Shown here piece by piece: positions 55,424 to 63,938 of a stretch of DNA of 64,000 nucleotides. Below the pieces are notes generated by a model. The model was given only the letters and a program-made list of their open reading frames with translations, was not told where the DNA came from and searched no databases. The position numbers and the translations under genes are program-made. Numbering within the stretch: the first letter of the stretch is position 1; the number at the start of each line of letters is the position of its first letter. This DNA is from Streptomyces sp. IMTB 2501 (GTDB lineage: Bacteria; Actinomycetota; Actinomycetes; Streptomycetales; Streptomycetaceae), in the NCBI RefSeq assembly GCF_001953885.1, contig NZ_MQUS01000025.1, forward strand, positions 165 to 64,164, given 5' to 3'.

Positions 55424-56593
55424 ATGGCTTACCTCGACCACGCCGCGACAACCCCCATGCTCCCGGAGGCGGCAGAGGCACTGACCGCCCAGTTGAGCAT
55501 CACGGGCAACGCCTCCTCCCTCCACGCATCCGGCCGCCAGGCACGCCGCACGGTCGAGGAGTCCCGCGAAACCCTCGCGGAAGCGCTCGGCGCACGCCCC
55601 AGTGAGGTCGTCTTCACCTCGGGCGGCACCGAGGCCGACAACCTCGCCGTCAAGGGCCTGTACTGGTCCCGCCGCGACGCCGACCCGGCCCGCACCCGCG
55701 TCCTGGCCAGCCCCGTCGAGCACCATGCCGTCCTGGACGCGGTCCACTGGCTCGGTGAACACGAGGGCGCCACGGTCGAGTACCTCCCTGTCGACTCCTA
55801 CGGCCGGGTCCACCCCGAGGCCCTGCGCGACGCGATCTCACGCAACCCCGACGACGTCGCCCTGGTCACCGTGATGTGGGCCAACAACGAGATCGGCACG
55901 ATCCTGCCGGTCCGTGAACTCGCCGAGGTGGCCGCCGAGTTCGGCATCCCGATGCACGCCGACGCGGTCCAGGCCTTCGGGCAGGTCCCGGTCGACTTCG
56001 CTGCCTCGGGCCTCGCCGCGATGACCGTCTCCGGCCACAAGATCGGCGGCCCGTACGGCATCGGCGCGCTGCTGCTCGGCCGCGACCACACCCCCGTACC
56101 CGTCCTGCACGGCGGCGGCCAGGAGCGGCACGTCCGCTCCGGCACCCTCGACGTCCCCGCCATCGCCTCCTTCGCCGTCGCCGGCCGGCTCGCCACCGAG
56201 CGGCGCGCATGGTTCGCCCGCGAGATCGGCGCCCTGCGCGACCGGCTGATCGCGGCCGTCCGCGGTGCGGTCCCGGACGCCATCCTCGGCGGCGACCCGG
56301 CCTCCGAGGGCCGCCTCCCGGCCAACGCGCACTTCACCTTCCCCGGCTGCGAGGGCGACTCCCTGCTGCTCCTGCTGGACGCCCAGGGCATCGAGTGCTC
56401 GACCGGTTCCGCCTGTACCGCGGGCGTCGCCCAGCCCAGCCATGTGCTGCTCGCCACCGGCACCGACCCGGACCTGGCCCGGGGCACCCTGCGCTTCTCT
56501 CTCGGCCACACGTCCACCGAGGCGGACGTGGAAGCGGTCGCGAAGGCGATCGGCCCGGCGGTGGAAAGAGCGCGTGTCGCGGGCCTCAGCTGA
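55424..56593 (+). CDS. Cysteine desulfurase (IscS/NifS type)
   Basis: This 389-residue PLP enzyme has the motifs MAYLDHAATTP, FTSGGTEADNLAVKG, SPVEHHAVLD, ANNEIGT, HADAVQAFGQVP, and the PLP lysine Lys206 in SGHKIGGPYG. The sulfur-carrying Cys331 lies in CSTGSACTAGVAQPSH. It frees sulfur from cysteine for tRNA thiolation (mnmA is the next gene), iron-sulfur clusters, or thiamine. It appears leaderless. Its 3' end faces a minus-strand TPP riboswitch. A 14-bp palindrome spans its stop codon (56583-56596). Confidence 0.95.
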   Translation: MAYLDHAATTPMLPEAAEALTAQLSITGNASSLHASGRQARRTVEESRETLAEALGARPSEVVFTSGGTEADNLAVKGLYWSRRDADPARTRVLASPVEHHAVLDAVHWLGEHEGATVEYLPVDSYGRVHPEALRDAISRNPDDVALVTVMWANNEIGTILPVRELAEVAAEFGIPMHADAVQAFGQVPVDFAASGLAAMTVSGHKIGGPYGIGALLLGRDHTPVPVLHGGGQERHVRSGTLDVPAIASFAVAGRLATERRAWFAREIGALRDRLIAAVRGAVPDAILGGDPASEGRLPANAHFTFPGCEGDSLLLLLDAQGIECSTGSACTAGVAQPSHVLLATGTDPDLARGTLRFSLGHTSTEADVEAVAKAIGPAVERARVAGLS

Positions 56594-56654
56594 GGCACGA
56601 GGAGGCGGCGGGCGCAAAAGAGGCAGCTGTCCACAGAGAGGCGGCTGACGCATA

Positions 56655-56686
56655 AAGAGGCGGCTGAGGCGCAAGCGACAGCCGCC
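56655..56686 (-). terminator. Terminator hairpin of the TPP riboswitch
   Basis: On the minus strand GGCGGCTG (56686-56679) pairs with CAGCCGCC (56666-56659) around a 12-nt loop and is followed by TCTTTA. It lies 17 bases downstream of the aptamer and is a plausible expression platform. On the plus strand the hairpin is not followed by T residues. Confidence 0.6.
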
Positions 56687-56703
56687 GCGACATCAAGCGA
56701 CCT

Positions 56704-56822
56704 ACGAGGCGGGTTCCCTTCGCCGGCATTGTCCGGATCAGGTAGTTGGGGGTCGCCTTCCGGTCCAGTACTTGCGACCTTCCGGCCTCTCAGCCCGAGC
56801 GTCGACGTCGGCACCAGCGGAG
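56704..56822 (-). ncRNA. TPP riboswitch (THI element) without a downstream gene
   Basis: Read on the minus strand the sequence has GGTGCC, GGGCTGAGAGG, ACCC, CTGATCCGG, and AATGCCGGCGAAGGGA. These are the conserved core of the thiamine pyrophosphate aptamer in the right order and spacing. It is followed by the terminator at 56655-56686. No minus-strand gene lies downstream; the transcript would run antisense into the cysteine desulfurase 3' end. It may be an orphan left by loss of a thiamine gene, or a functional antisense regulator. Confidence 0.85.
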
Positions 56823-57002
56823 ATCGTCTACCTCTCACTGGGGGAGATACTGCATCTCTCGCTGAAGTCGGCTACTCCGCTTGAACTCCCTCACTCGTCT
56901 CGCAGGTCTAATTCCAGGGTAAATCGGTACCTATCATGCGCAAGGGGTCCGGCCTTGATTTTTTCGGAGCCGCGTCCCGGAGCCCCGTACCCTGGAGGGG
57001 CT

Positions 57003-58127
57003 ATGACTGAGACACCGCAGCGCCCCCTCCGCGTCCTCGCCGCCATGTCCGGTGGAGTCGACTCCGCCGTCGCCGCCGCGCGCGCCGCGGAAGCCGGCCA
57101 TGACGTCACCGGCGTCCACCTCGCGCTCTCCGCGAACCCGCAGTCCTTCCGGACTGGCGCGCGGGGCTGTTGCACCATCGAGGACTCCCGTGACGCCCGC
57201 CGCGCGGCCGACGTCATCGGCATCCCGTTCTACGTGTGGGACCTCGCCGACCGGTTCCGCGAGGACGTGGTCGAGGACTTCATCGCCGAGTACGAGGCCG
57301 GCCGCACCCCCAACCCGTGTCTGCGCTGCAACGAGAAGATCAAGTTTGCCGCCCTGCTCGACAAGGCGCTGGCCCTCGGCTTCGACGCGGTCTGCACCGG
57401 TCACTACGCCAAGGTGATCGTGCGCGAGGACGGCTCGCGTGAGCTGCACCGCGCCTCCGACATGGCGAAGGACCAGTCGTACGTGCTCGGTGTGCTCGAC
57501 GACAAGCAGCTCGCCCACGCGATGTTCCCGCTCGGCGACACGGTCACCACCAAGGACGAGATCCGCGCCGAGGCCGAGCGCCGCGGCCTGGCCGTCGCCA
57601 AGAAGCCCGACTCGCACGACATCTGCTTCATCGCCGACGGCGACACCCAGGGCTTCCTCGCCCAGCGGCTCGGCAAGGCCGAGGGCGACATCGTCGACGA
57701 GTCCGGCGCCCGGCTGGGCACGCACGAGGGCGCGTACGGTTTCACGATCGGCCAGCGCAAGGGCCTGCGCCTCGGCACCCCGGCCCCCGACGGCAAGCCG
57801 CGCTACGTCCTCGACATCTCGCCGGTGAACAACACCGTGACCGTCGGCCCGGCCGCCGCCCTGGACGTGACCGGACTGACGGCGATCAAGCCCCGCTGGT
57901 GCGGCACCGCCCCCACCGGCCCCGGCACCTACACCGCCCAACTGCGCGCCCACGGCGGCGAGACCGAGGTCAGAGCGGAACCGGTCGACGGCGAGCTGCG
58001 CGTCAGCTTCACCGAGCCGGTCCGCGGCGTGGCCCCCGGCCAGGCGATCGTCCTGTACGACGGCACGCGCGTGGTGGGCTCGGCGACGATCGCGACGACC
58101 ACGCGCGCGACGGCCGCGGCGGTGTAA
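57003..58127 (+). CDS. mnmA: tRNA 2-thiouridylase MnmA
   Basis: This 374-residue enzyme has the PP-loop motif AAMSGGVDSAVAAA, the catalytic cysteines in NPCLRCNEKIKF and SHDICFIADGD, and the KDQSYVLG, GAYGFTIGQRKG and C-terminal beta-barrel regions. It installs the 2-thio group on U34 of tRNAs using persulfide sulfur delivered from cysteine desulfurase, encoded just upstream. The start ATG 57003 has GGAGGGG directly before it. A TATCAT -10-like hexamer at 56933-56938 may be its promoter. Confidence 0.96.
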   Translation: MTETPQRPLRVLAAMSGGVDSAVAAARAAEAGHDVTGVHLALSANPQSFRTGARGCCTIEDSRDARRAADVIGIPFYVWDLADRFREDVVEDFIAEYEAGRTPNPCLRCNEKIKFAALLDKALALGFDAVCTGHYAKVIVREDGSRELHRASDMAKDQSYVLGVLDDKQLAHAMFPLGDTVTTKDEIRAEAERRGLAVAKKPDSHDICFIADGDTQGFLAQRLGKAEGDIVDESGARLGTHEGAYGFTIGQRKGLRLGTPAPDGKPRYVLDISPVNNTVTVGPAAALDVTGLTAIKPRWCGTAPTGPGTYTAQLRAHGGETEVRAEPVDGELRVSFTEPVRGVAPGQAIVLYDGTRVVGSATIATTTRATAAAV

Positions 58128-58144
58128 CCGCCGCCGACCGCCGC

Positions 58145-58927
58145 TCACCCCGCGACGAACTCCGCCAGCACCGGCCCCAGCACCTCCGGCTCCACCATGT
58201 GGGTCTGTCCCTCCAGAACCCGGTAGGTGCCCCGGGGCACGGTCCGGGCGACCGCGCGGGACGCGTCGCGCATCCACTCCGGGCTCGCCCCGCCCGCGAC
58301 CGACAGCACCGGTACGGAGATCGCCGCCAGCCGCTCGCGCGGGAGCAGGCCGTCGCCCATGACCGTGTCGTCGTGCGCGAGGCTCGGCGCGACGGCTTCC
58401 ATCCCGGCCCACATCGGCGACTGCCGGGCGCCCTGGATCATTTCCTCGCCGAGGCCGGTCAGCCGCAGGAACAGCTCCACCGCGTCCCCGCGCCGGCCGT
58501 CCGCGAGCGCCTTGGTCAGGTTCTCCTTGTACGCGGCCTCCCGCTCGGCGCCGCCCGCCAGCGTGTCGGCGTACGGCACCTCGTACACCGCCGCCCGGGG
58601 GATCGGCAGCCCGCTCGCCGCCGCCTCCAGGACCAGCGCTCCGCCCGAGGAGACCCCGAACAGCACCGCGTCGCCGCCCACGGCCTCGACCAGCGCGGCC
58701 AGGTCCTCGACCTCGCGCCCGACCGAGTACGGCGCCGTGTCACCGCTCGCGCCGCGGCCCCGGCGGTCGTAGACGACGGCCGTGCAGCGGTCCGCGAGCC
58801 GCTGTGCCAGGGGCGCCATGGTGCCCCCGGTGGACATGGCGCCGCTCACCAGGATCACCGTCGGCCCCTGGCCGGTCACTTGGTACGCGAGGGCGGTGCC
58901 GTCGCGCGAGGTCGTCTTCTTGTCCAT
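58145..58927 (-). CDS. Alpha/beta-fold hydrolase
   Basis: This 260-residue protein has the core fold: VTGQGPTVILVSGAMSTGGTM, VVYDRRGRGASGDT, and nucleophile Ser in LFGVSSGGAL. The acid is probably in the PVLSVAGGASPEW stretch, and His in EGQTHMVEPEVL. No signal peptide is seen. The substrate is not evident. It is on the opposite strand from mnmA, with convergent 3' ends 18 bp apart. Confidence 0.88.
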   Translation of the reverse strand: MDKKTTSRDGTALAYQVTGQGPTVILVSGAMSTGGTMAPLAQRLADRCTAVVYDRRGRGASGDTAPYSVGREVEDLAALVEAVGGDAVLFGVSSGGALVLEAAASGLPIPRAAVYEVPYADTLAGGAEREAAYKENLTKALADGRRGDAVELFLRLTGLGEEMIQGARQSPMWAGMEAVAPSLAHDDTVMGDGLLPRERLAAISVPVLSVAGGASPEWMRDASRAVARTVPRGTYRVLEGQTHMVEPEVLGPVLAEFVAG

Positions 58928-58964
58928 GCCGGTGCAGACTGCCGTACCGGCATGAACTCATCGC

Positions 58965-59288
58965 TCACGACACGTCGACGTCGTAGAAGCAGTAGTGATC
59001 CTTGATCTCCGCCACGTCCGGCTTCGGCTCCGGGTACGCCCACACCAGGTCCGCCGCGTCCGGCAGCGACCAGTAGGAGGCAGTGCCCTTGAAGGGGCAC
59101 ACGGTGTGTGTGCCGGAGGGCGTCAGCAGGTCGAGGCGTACGTCCTCGGCGGGGATGTAGTACCGAACCGGGCTGCCCGTCTCGCGCAGCACCAGCGGAC
59201 GGTCGGACTCCGCGAGCACCAGATCGCCGTGCACCACGCGCACGTGCCGCTCGCTCTTCTCGATGGTGATGGTGTGTCCTTGGCTCAT
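58965..59288 (-). CDS. DUF427 family protein
   Basis: The 107-residue protein has the DUF427 signature: RHVRVVHGDLVLAESDRPLVLRETGSPVRYYIPAEDVRLDLL... TVCPFKGTASYWSLPDAADLVWAYPEP. The family is of unknown function, with a barrel fold. The start at 59288 has no clear ribosome-binding site. It is divergent from the LOG-family gene. Confidence 0.87.
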   Translation of the reverse strand: MSQGHTITIEKSERHVRVVHGDLVLAESDRPLVLRETGSPVRYYIPAEDVRLDLLTPSGTHTVCPFKGTASYWSLPDAADLVWAYPEPKPDVAEIKDHYCFYDVDVS

Positions 59289-59343
59289 ATCTGGACAGCA
59301 CCGGCGGGCCCGCGCTTCTTCCCGCGCACGGCGCCTCTTCCCG

Positions 59344-59365
59344 CGTACGGCGCGAGCCGTACGGT
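59344..59365 (+). promoter_or_regulatory. Inverted repeat over a leaderless promoter
   Basis: CGTACGG (59344-59350) and CCGTACG (59357-59363) form an inverted repeat overlapping TACGGT (59360-59365), a -10-like box 8 bases before the ATG at 59373. A repressor site on a leaderless promoter is inferred. Confidence 0.45.
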
Positions 59366-59372
59366 AGGGACC

Positions 59373-59912
59373 ATGAACATCTGCGTCTTCCTGTCCGCCG
59401 CCGACCTCGACGAGCGTTACACGCGCCCCGCGCGCGAGTTCGCGGAGCTGGTCGGGCGGGCCGGCCACACCCTGGTCTGGGGCGGCTCCGACGTCGGGCT
59501 CATGAAGGTCGTCGCCGACGGAGTGGAGGAGGCGGGCGGCCGGCTGCTGGGCGTCACCGTGGAGTTCCTCGCGAACAAGTCACGGCCCGGCGTCGACGAG
59601 ATGGTCATCGCCGCCGACCTCTCCGAGCGCAAGAAGCTGCTGCTGGAGAAGGCGGACGCCGTGGTGATCATGGTGGGTGGCACCGGCACGCTGGACGAGG
59701 CCACGGAGATCCTGGAGCTGAAGAAGCACGGCCGCGCCGAGAAGCCGGTCGTCCTGCTGAACACCGCGGGCTTCTACGACGGTCTGCGCGAGCAGTTCCG
59801 ACGCATGGAGGACGAGGGCTTCCTGCCGCGTCCGCTGTCCGAGCTGATGTTCTTCGCCGAGGAGCCGGCCGGGGCCCTGGCCCACCTGGAAGAGCAGCTC
59901 GGCGTCCACTGA
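59373..59912 (+). CDS. LOG-family/TIGR00730-like protein
   Basis: This 179-residue protein has the Rossmann-type LOG fold: FAELVGRAGHTLVWGGSDVGLMKVVADG, and the conserved GGTGTLDEATEI (usual PGGxGTxxE with Pro replaced by Val). LOG proteins hydrolyse cytokinin ribotides or other nucleoside monophosphates. The pocket Arg/Lys (SERKKLLLEKADAVVIMVGGTGT) is kept. It appears leaderless. Confidence 0.87.
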   Translation: MNICVFLSAADLDERYTRPAREFAELVGRAGHTLVWGGSDVGLMKVVADGVEEAGGRLLGVTVEFLANKSRPGVDEMVIAADLSERKKLLLEKADAVVIMVGGTGTLDEATEILELKKHGRAEKPVVLLNTAGFYDGLREQFRRMEDEGFLPRPLSELMFFAEEPAGALAHLEEQLGVH

Positions 59913-59928
59913 TGCGAGCATGGCGGTC

Positions 59929-60618
59929 ATGGCTACTCATGTGATCACCGGGGCCGGGTCCGGCATCGGCGCGGCAGTCGCCCGCCGTCTGCACGCGCGC
60001 GGGGACGAACTCGTCCTGCACGCGCGCGACGCAGGCCGTGCGAAGGAACTGGCGGCCGAGTTCCCCGGCGCCCGGACCCTGGTGGGCGACCTCGCCGACC
60101 CGGACAAACTGTCCTGGGCCTTCTCGCACCAGACGCTCCCGGACCGCGTGGACTCGTTGCTGCACATCGCAGGCGTCGTCGACCTGGGCGAGGTCGGCGA
60201 CCTGACCCCCAAGTCCTGGCGCCACCAGCTCAACGTCAACCTGATCGCGCCCGCCGAGCTGACAAGGCACTTCCTGCCCCAGCTCCGCGCGGCCCGCGGC
60301 CATGTGATCTTCGTCAACTCCGGCGCGGGCCTCAACGCCCATGCCGGCTGGTCCGCGTACGCCGCCTCCAAGCACGGCCTGAAGGCCCTCGCCGACTCGC
60401 TCCGCCACGAGGAGCACGGCAACGGCGTCCGCGTCACCTCGGTCTACCCCGGCCGCACGGCCAGCCCCATGCAGGCCAAGGTCCACCAGCAGGAGGGCAA
60501 GGACTACGACGCCGCGAAGTGGATCGACCCCGAGTCGGTGGCCACGACGATCCTGATGGCTCTGGACCTGCCGAGGGACGCGGAGGTCAACGACCTGACG
60601 GTACGTCCGGGGCGCTGA
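59929..60618 (+). CDS. SDR-family oxidoreductase
   Basis: The 229-residue protein has the short-chain dehydrogenase motifs: MATHVITGAGSGIGAAVARRL (cofactor binding), LLHIAGVVDLG, NSGAGLNAHAGWSAYAASKHGLKALADSL (catalytic Ser, Tyr-x-x-x-Lys), and VYPGRTASPMQ. The ATG at 59929 begins the conserved sequence; another ATG at 59920 is in frame. The substrate is unknown. Confidence 0.9.
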   Translation: MATHVITGAGSGIGAAVARRLHARGDELVLHARDAGRAKELAAEFPGARTLVGDLADPDKLSWAFSHQTLPDRVDSLLHIAGVVDLGEVGDLTPKSWRHQLNVNLIAPAELTRHFLPQLRAARGHVIFVNSGAGLNAHAGWSAYAASKHGLKALADSLRHEEHGNGVRVTSVYPGRTASPMQAKVHQQEGKDYDAAKWIDPESVATTILMALDLPRDAEVNDLTVRPGR

Positions 60619-60668
60619 CCGCTTCATCGGCGGAGTCGGGTGGCGGGTGTTCGGCATACCCTGCCGGG

Positions 60669-61676
60669 GTGAGTGAGAACAGCCAGTTCAGGTTTCCGGG
60701 GGCCACCGGAGTCGGGTCCATGCCGGGCGGCGATGCGCGCGAGGCCGCGAAGACAGTCACCGGCACCTTCGAGGACTTCCCGTTCCTGCCCGAGCTGCCC
60801 GCCCGCGGGCCCGGCGCCGACATGATCGGCCGTACCGCGGGCATGCTCGTCGAGCTGTACGCGCGCGTGGAGCCCAGCGGCTGGCGGATCGGGGACCGGC
60901 CGGGCCGGGACACCAAGCGGGCCCGGTCCTGGCTGGGGGAGGACCTGGACGCCCTGGAGGAGTTCACCCAGGGGTACGAGGGCGATCTGAAGGTGCAGGC
61001 GGTCGGGCCGTGGACCCTGGCCGCCGCCCTGGAGCTGAAGAACGGCGAGGCCGCCCTCGGCGACCCCGGCGCCTGCCGTGATCTCGCCGCCTCGCTCACC
61101 GAGGGGCTGCGGCTCCACCTCGCCGAGGTGCACCGTCGGATCCCCGGCGCCCGGCTCGTCCTCCAGCTCGACGAGCCCTCCCTCACCGCCGTACTGCGCG
61201 GACAGGTCCGTACCGCCAGCGGCTACCGCACGCACCGCGCCGCGGACCGGCAGGTCGTGGAGGCCACCCTGCGGGACGTGATCTCGGTCCATGGCGAAGG
61301 GCCCGTGATCGTGCACTCCTGCGCCCCTGACGTGCCGTTCGCGCTGCTGCGCCGGGCCGGCGCAGCGGCCGTCTCCTTCGACTTCTCGCTTCTCACCGAG
61401 CGTGACGACGACACGATCGGCGAGACCGTCGAGGCCGGCACGCGGCTGTTCGCCGGAGTCGTGAGCGGGACTCAAGGGCCATTGTCAGACCCTGCCGGTA
61501 GCGTCATGGGTGTCAGGACGCTGTGGCGCAGGCTGGGGCTGCATCCGGGGTTGCTCACGGAGGCGGTCACGGTCACCCCGGCGTGCGGTCTCGCGGGCGC
61601 TTCCCCCACGTACGCACGCCAGGCGCTCGCTCACTGCGTCCGGGCGGCGAGATCCCTCGCGGACAACCCAGAGTAA
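60669..61676 (+). CDS. Methionine synthase-like (MetE C-terminal/UROD superfamily) protein
   Basis: This 335-residue protein resembles the stand-alone C-terminal catalytic half of cobalamin-independent methionine synthase: GATGVGSMPGGDAREAAKT, VGPWTLAAALEL, LVLQLDEPSLTAVL, IVHSCAPDVPFALLRRAG (zinc His/Cys), and TPACGLAGASPTYAR (zinc Cys). The N-terminal half of full MetE is absent. It may transfer methyl groups from another donor. The GTG start at 60669 follows TACCCT (60656-60661), suggesting a leaderless transcript. It lies 15 bp upstream of ligA. Confidence 0.85.
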   Translation: MSENSQFRFPGATGVGSMPGGDAREAAKTVTGTFEDFPFLPELPARGPGADMIGRTAGMLVELYARVEPSGWRIGDRPGRDTKRARSWLGEDLDALEEFTQGYEGDLKVQAVGPWTLAAALELKNGEAALGDPGACRDLAASLTEGLRLHLAEVHRRIPGARLVLQLDEPSLTAVLRGQVRTASGYRTHRAADRQVVEATLRDVISVHGEGPVIVHSCAPDVPFALLRRAGAAAVSFDFSLLTERDDDTIGETVEAGTRLFAGVVSGTQGPLSDPAGSVMGVRTLWRRLGLHPGLLTEAVTVTPACGLAGASPTYARQALAHCVRAARSLADNPE

Positions 61677-61691
61677 CGGGAGGACACAACG

Positions 61692-63890
61692 GTGGCCGGC
61701 GACAAGCAGCAGGCGGAGACGGCAGTGCCCGCCGAGGCACGTGAGAAGCACGCGCAGCTCGCTGAGCAGATCGAGGAGCACCGCTTCCGGTACTACGTGA
61801 AGGACGCTCCCGTCATCAGCGACGCCGAGTTCGACAAGCTCCTGAAGACCCTGGAGGCCCTGGAGGAGCAGTATCCGGAGCTGCGCACCCCGGACTCGCC
61901 GACCCAGAAGGTCGCGGGTTCGTACGCGACGGAGTTCACCGCGGTCGAGCACCGCCAGCGCATGCTGTCGCTCGACAACACCTTCAACGACGAGGAGCTG
62001 GCCGCCTGGACCGAGCGCATCGCGCGCGAACTCGGCGACCAGGAGTACCACTTCCTGTGCGAGCTGAAGGTCGACGGCCTCGCGGTCAACCTGACGTACG
62101 AGAACGGCCGCCTCACGCGCGCGGCCACCCGGGGTGACGGCCGTACCGGAGAGGACATCACCCCCAACGTCCGTACGATCGCCGAGATCCCGGACCGGCT
62201 GCAGGGCGACAAGGTCCCCGACCTGGTCGAGATCCGCGGCGAGGTCTACTTCCCGATGGAGAAGTTCCTCGAACTGAACGAACGCCTGGTCGCCGCCGGT
62301 GACAAGCCCTTCGCCAACCCCCGCAACGCCGCAGCCGGTTCGCTGCGCCAGAAGGACCCGAGGGTCACCGCCACCCGCCCGCTGCACATGGTCGTCCACG
62401 GCATCGGCGCCCTGGAGGGCTTCACGGGCATGACCCGGCTGTCCCAGGCCTACGACCTGCTGAAGACCTGGGGCCTGCCCACCTCCCCGCACAACCGCGT
62501 GGTCGACGATCTCGACGGCGTACGGCAGTTCATCGCCCACTACGACGGCGAGATGCGCCACTCCGTGGAGCACGAGATCGACGGCGCCGTGATCAAGCTG
62601 GACGAGATCCGCCTCCAGGGCCGCCTCGGCTCCACCGCGCGGGCGCCCCGCTGGGCGATCGCGTACAAGTACGCGCCGGAAGAGGTCAACACCAAGCTCG
62701 TCGACATCAAGGTGGGCGTCGGCCGCACCGGCCGGGTCACGCCGTACGCCCAGGTCGAGCCGGTCACGGTCGCGGGCAGCGAGGTGGAGTTCGCCACCCT
62801 GCACAACCAGGAGGTCGTCAAGGCCAAGGGCGTCCTCATCGGGGACACGGTCGTCATCCGCAAGGCCGGTGACGTCATCCCGGAGATCCTCGGCCCGGTG
62901 GTCGACCTGCGCGACGGCAGCGAGCGCGAGTTCGTGATGCCGAGCGAGTGCCCCGAGTGCGGCACACCGCTCCGGCCCATGAAGGAGGGCGACATCGACC
63001 TCCGCTGCCCCAACGCCCGTACCTGCCCGGCCCAGTTGCGCGAGCGCGTCACCTACCTCGCGGGCCGCGAGTGCCTGGACATCGAGGGCTTCGGCGCGGT
63101 GGCCGCCGCCGCGCTCACCCGCCCGCTGGAGCCGGCCGACCCGCCGCTGGTGGACGAGGGCGACCTGTTCGACCTGACGGTGGAGAAGCTGCTGCCCATC
63201 AAGGCCTATGTCCTCGACCCCGACAGCGGTCTGCCCAAGCGGGACCCGAAGACGGGCGAGGAGAAGGTCGTCACGGTCTTCGCCAACCAGAAGGGCGAGC
63301 CGAAGAAGAACACCCTCGCCCTGCTGGAGAACATCGAGGCGGCCAAGCAGCGCCCGCTGGCCCGGTTCCTGAACGGCCTGTCCGTCCGGCACGTCGGCCC
63401 GGTGGCCGCGCAGGCCCTCGCCCGCGAACTCCGCTCCGTCGACCGCATCGAACAGGCCACCGAGGAGGAGCTGGCGGCCACCGACGGCGTCGGCCCGACC
63501 ATCGCCGCCGCGCTCAAGGAGTGGTTCGCCGAGGACTGGCACCGCGAGATCGTCCGCAAGTGGAGGGCCGCCGGAGTCCCGCTGGAGGACGAGTCCACCG
63601 GCGAGGACGAGGGCCCGCGCCCGCTGGAGGGCCTCACCGTCGTCGTCACCGGCACACTGGAGCACTTCACCCGGGACGGCGCCAAGGAGGCACTGCAGAG
63701 CCGGGGCGCGAAGGTGACCGGATCGGTGTCGAAGAAGACCTCGTTCGTGGTTGTGGGTGACAACCCGGGATCGAAGTACGACAAGGCCATGCAGGCGAAG
63801 GTGCCGGTGCTGAACGAGGACGGTTTCAACGTCCTCTTGGAGCAGGGCCCCGAAGCGGCGGCCGAAGTCGCGCTTTCGACCGAGGAGTAG
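61692..63890 (+). CDS. ligA: NAD-dependent DNA ligase LigA
   Basis: This 732-residue enzyme has the Ia domain (REKHAQLAEQIEEHRFRYYVKDAPVISDAEFD), adenylation motif CELKVDGLAVNL with AMP-accepting Lys126, and RGEVYFPMEKF, EIDGAVIKLDE and YAPEEV motifs. These are followed by an OB-fold, a four-Cys zinc finger (CPECGTPL... CPNARTCPAQL), HhH repeats and a C-terminal BRCT domain. It seals nicks in DNA. The GTG start has GGAGG nine bases upstream. Confidence 0.97.
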   Translation: MAGDKQQAETAVPAEAREKHAQLAEQIEEHRFRYYVKDAPVISDAEFDKLLKTLEALEEQYPELRTPDSPTQKVAGSYATEFTAVEHRQRMLSLDNTFNDEELAAWTERIARELGDQEYHFLCELKVDGLAVNLTYENGRLTRAATRGDGRTGEDITPNVRTIAEIPDRLQGDKVPDLVEIRGEVYFPMEKFLELNERLVAAGDKPFANPRNAAAGSLRQKDPRVTATRPLHMVVHGIGALEGFTGMTRLSQAYDLLKTWGLPTSPHNRVVDDLDGVRQFIAHYDGEMRHSVEHEIDGAVIKLDEIRLQGRLGSTARAPRWAIAYKYAPEEVNTKLVDIKVGVGRTGRVTPYAQVEPVTVAGSEVEFATLHNQEVVKAKGVLIGDTVVIRKAGDVIPEILGPVVDLRDGSEREFVMPSECPECGTPLRPMKEGDIDLRCPNARTCPAQLRERVTYLAGRECLDIEGFGAVAAAALTRPLEPADPPLVDEGDLFDLTVEKLLPIKAYVLDPDSGLPKRDPKTGEEKVVTVFANQKGEPKKNTLALLENIEAAKQRPLARFLNGLSVRHVGPVAAQALARELRSVDRIEQATEEELAATDGVGPTIAAALKEWFAEDWHREIVRKWRAAGVPLEDESTGEDEGPRPLEGLTVVVTGTLEHFTRDGAKEALQSRGAKVTGSVSKKTSFVVVGDNPGSKYDKAMQAKVPVLNEDGFNVLLEQGPEAAAEVALSTEE

Positions 63891-63898
63891 CGGTTGAA

Positions 63899-63938
63899 GG
63901 CCACCCGTTCGGCGCATATCAGTTGCATACGGGTGGCC
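63899..63938 (+). terminator. Hairpin after ligA
   Basis: GGCCACCCGT (63899-63908) pairs perfectly with ACGGGTGGCC (63929-63938), enclosing a 20-nt loop, eight bases after the stop codon. It is a probable terminator. The remaining bases to 64000 show no gene. Confidence 0.65.
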
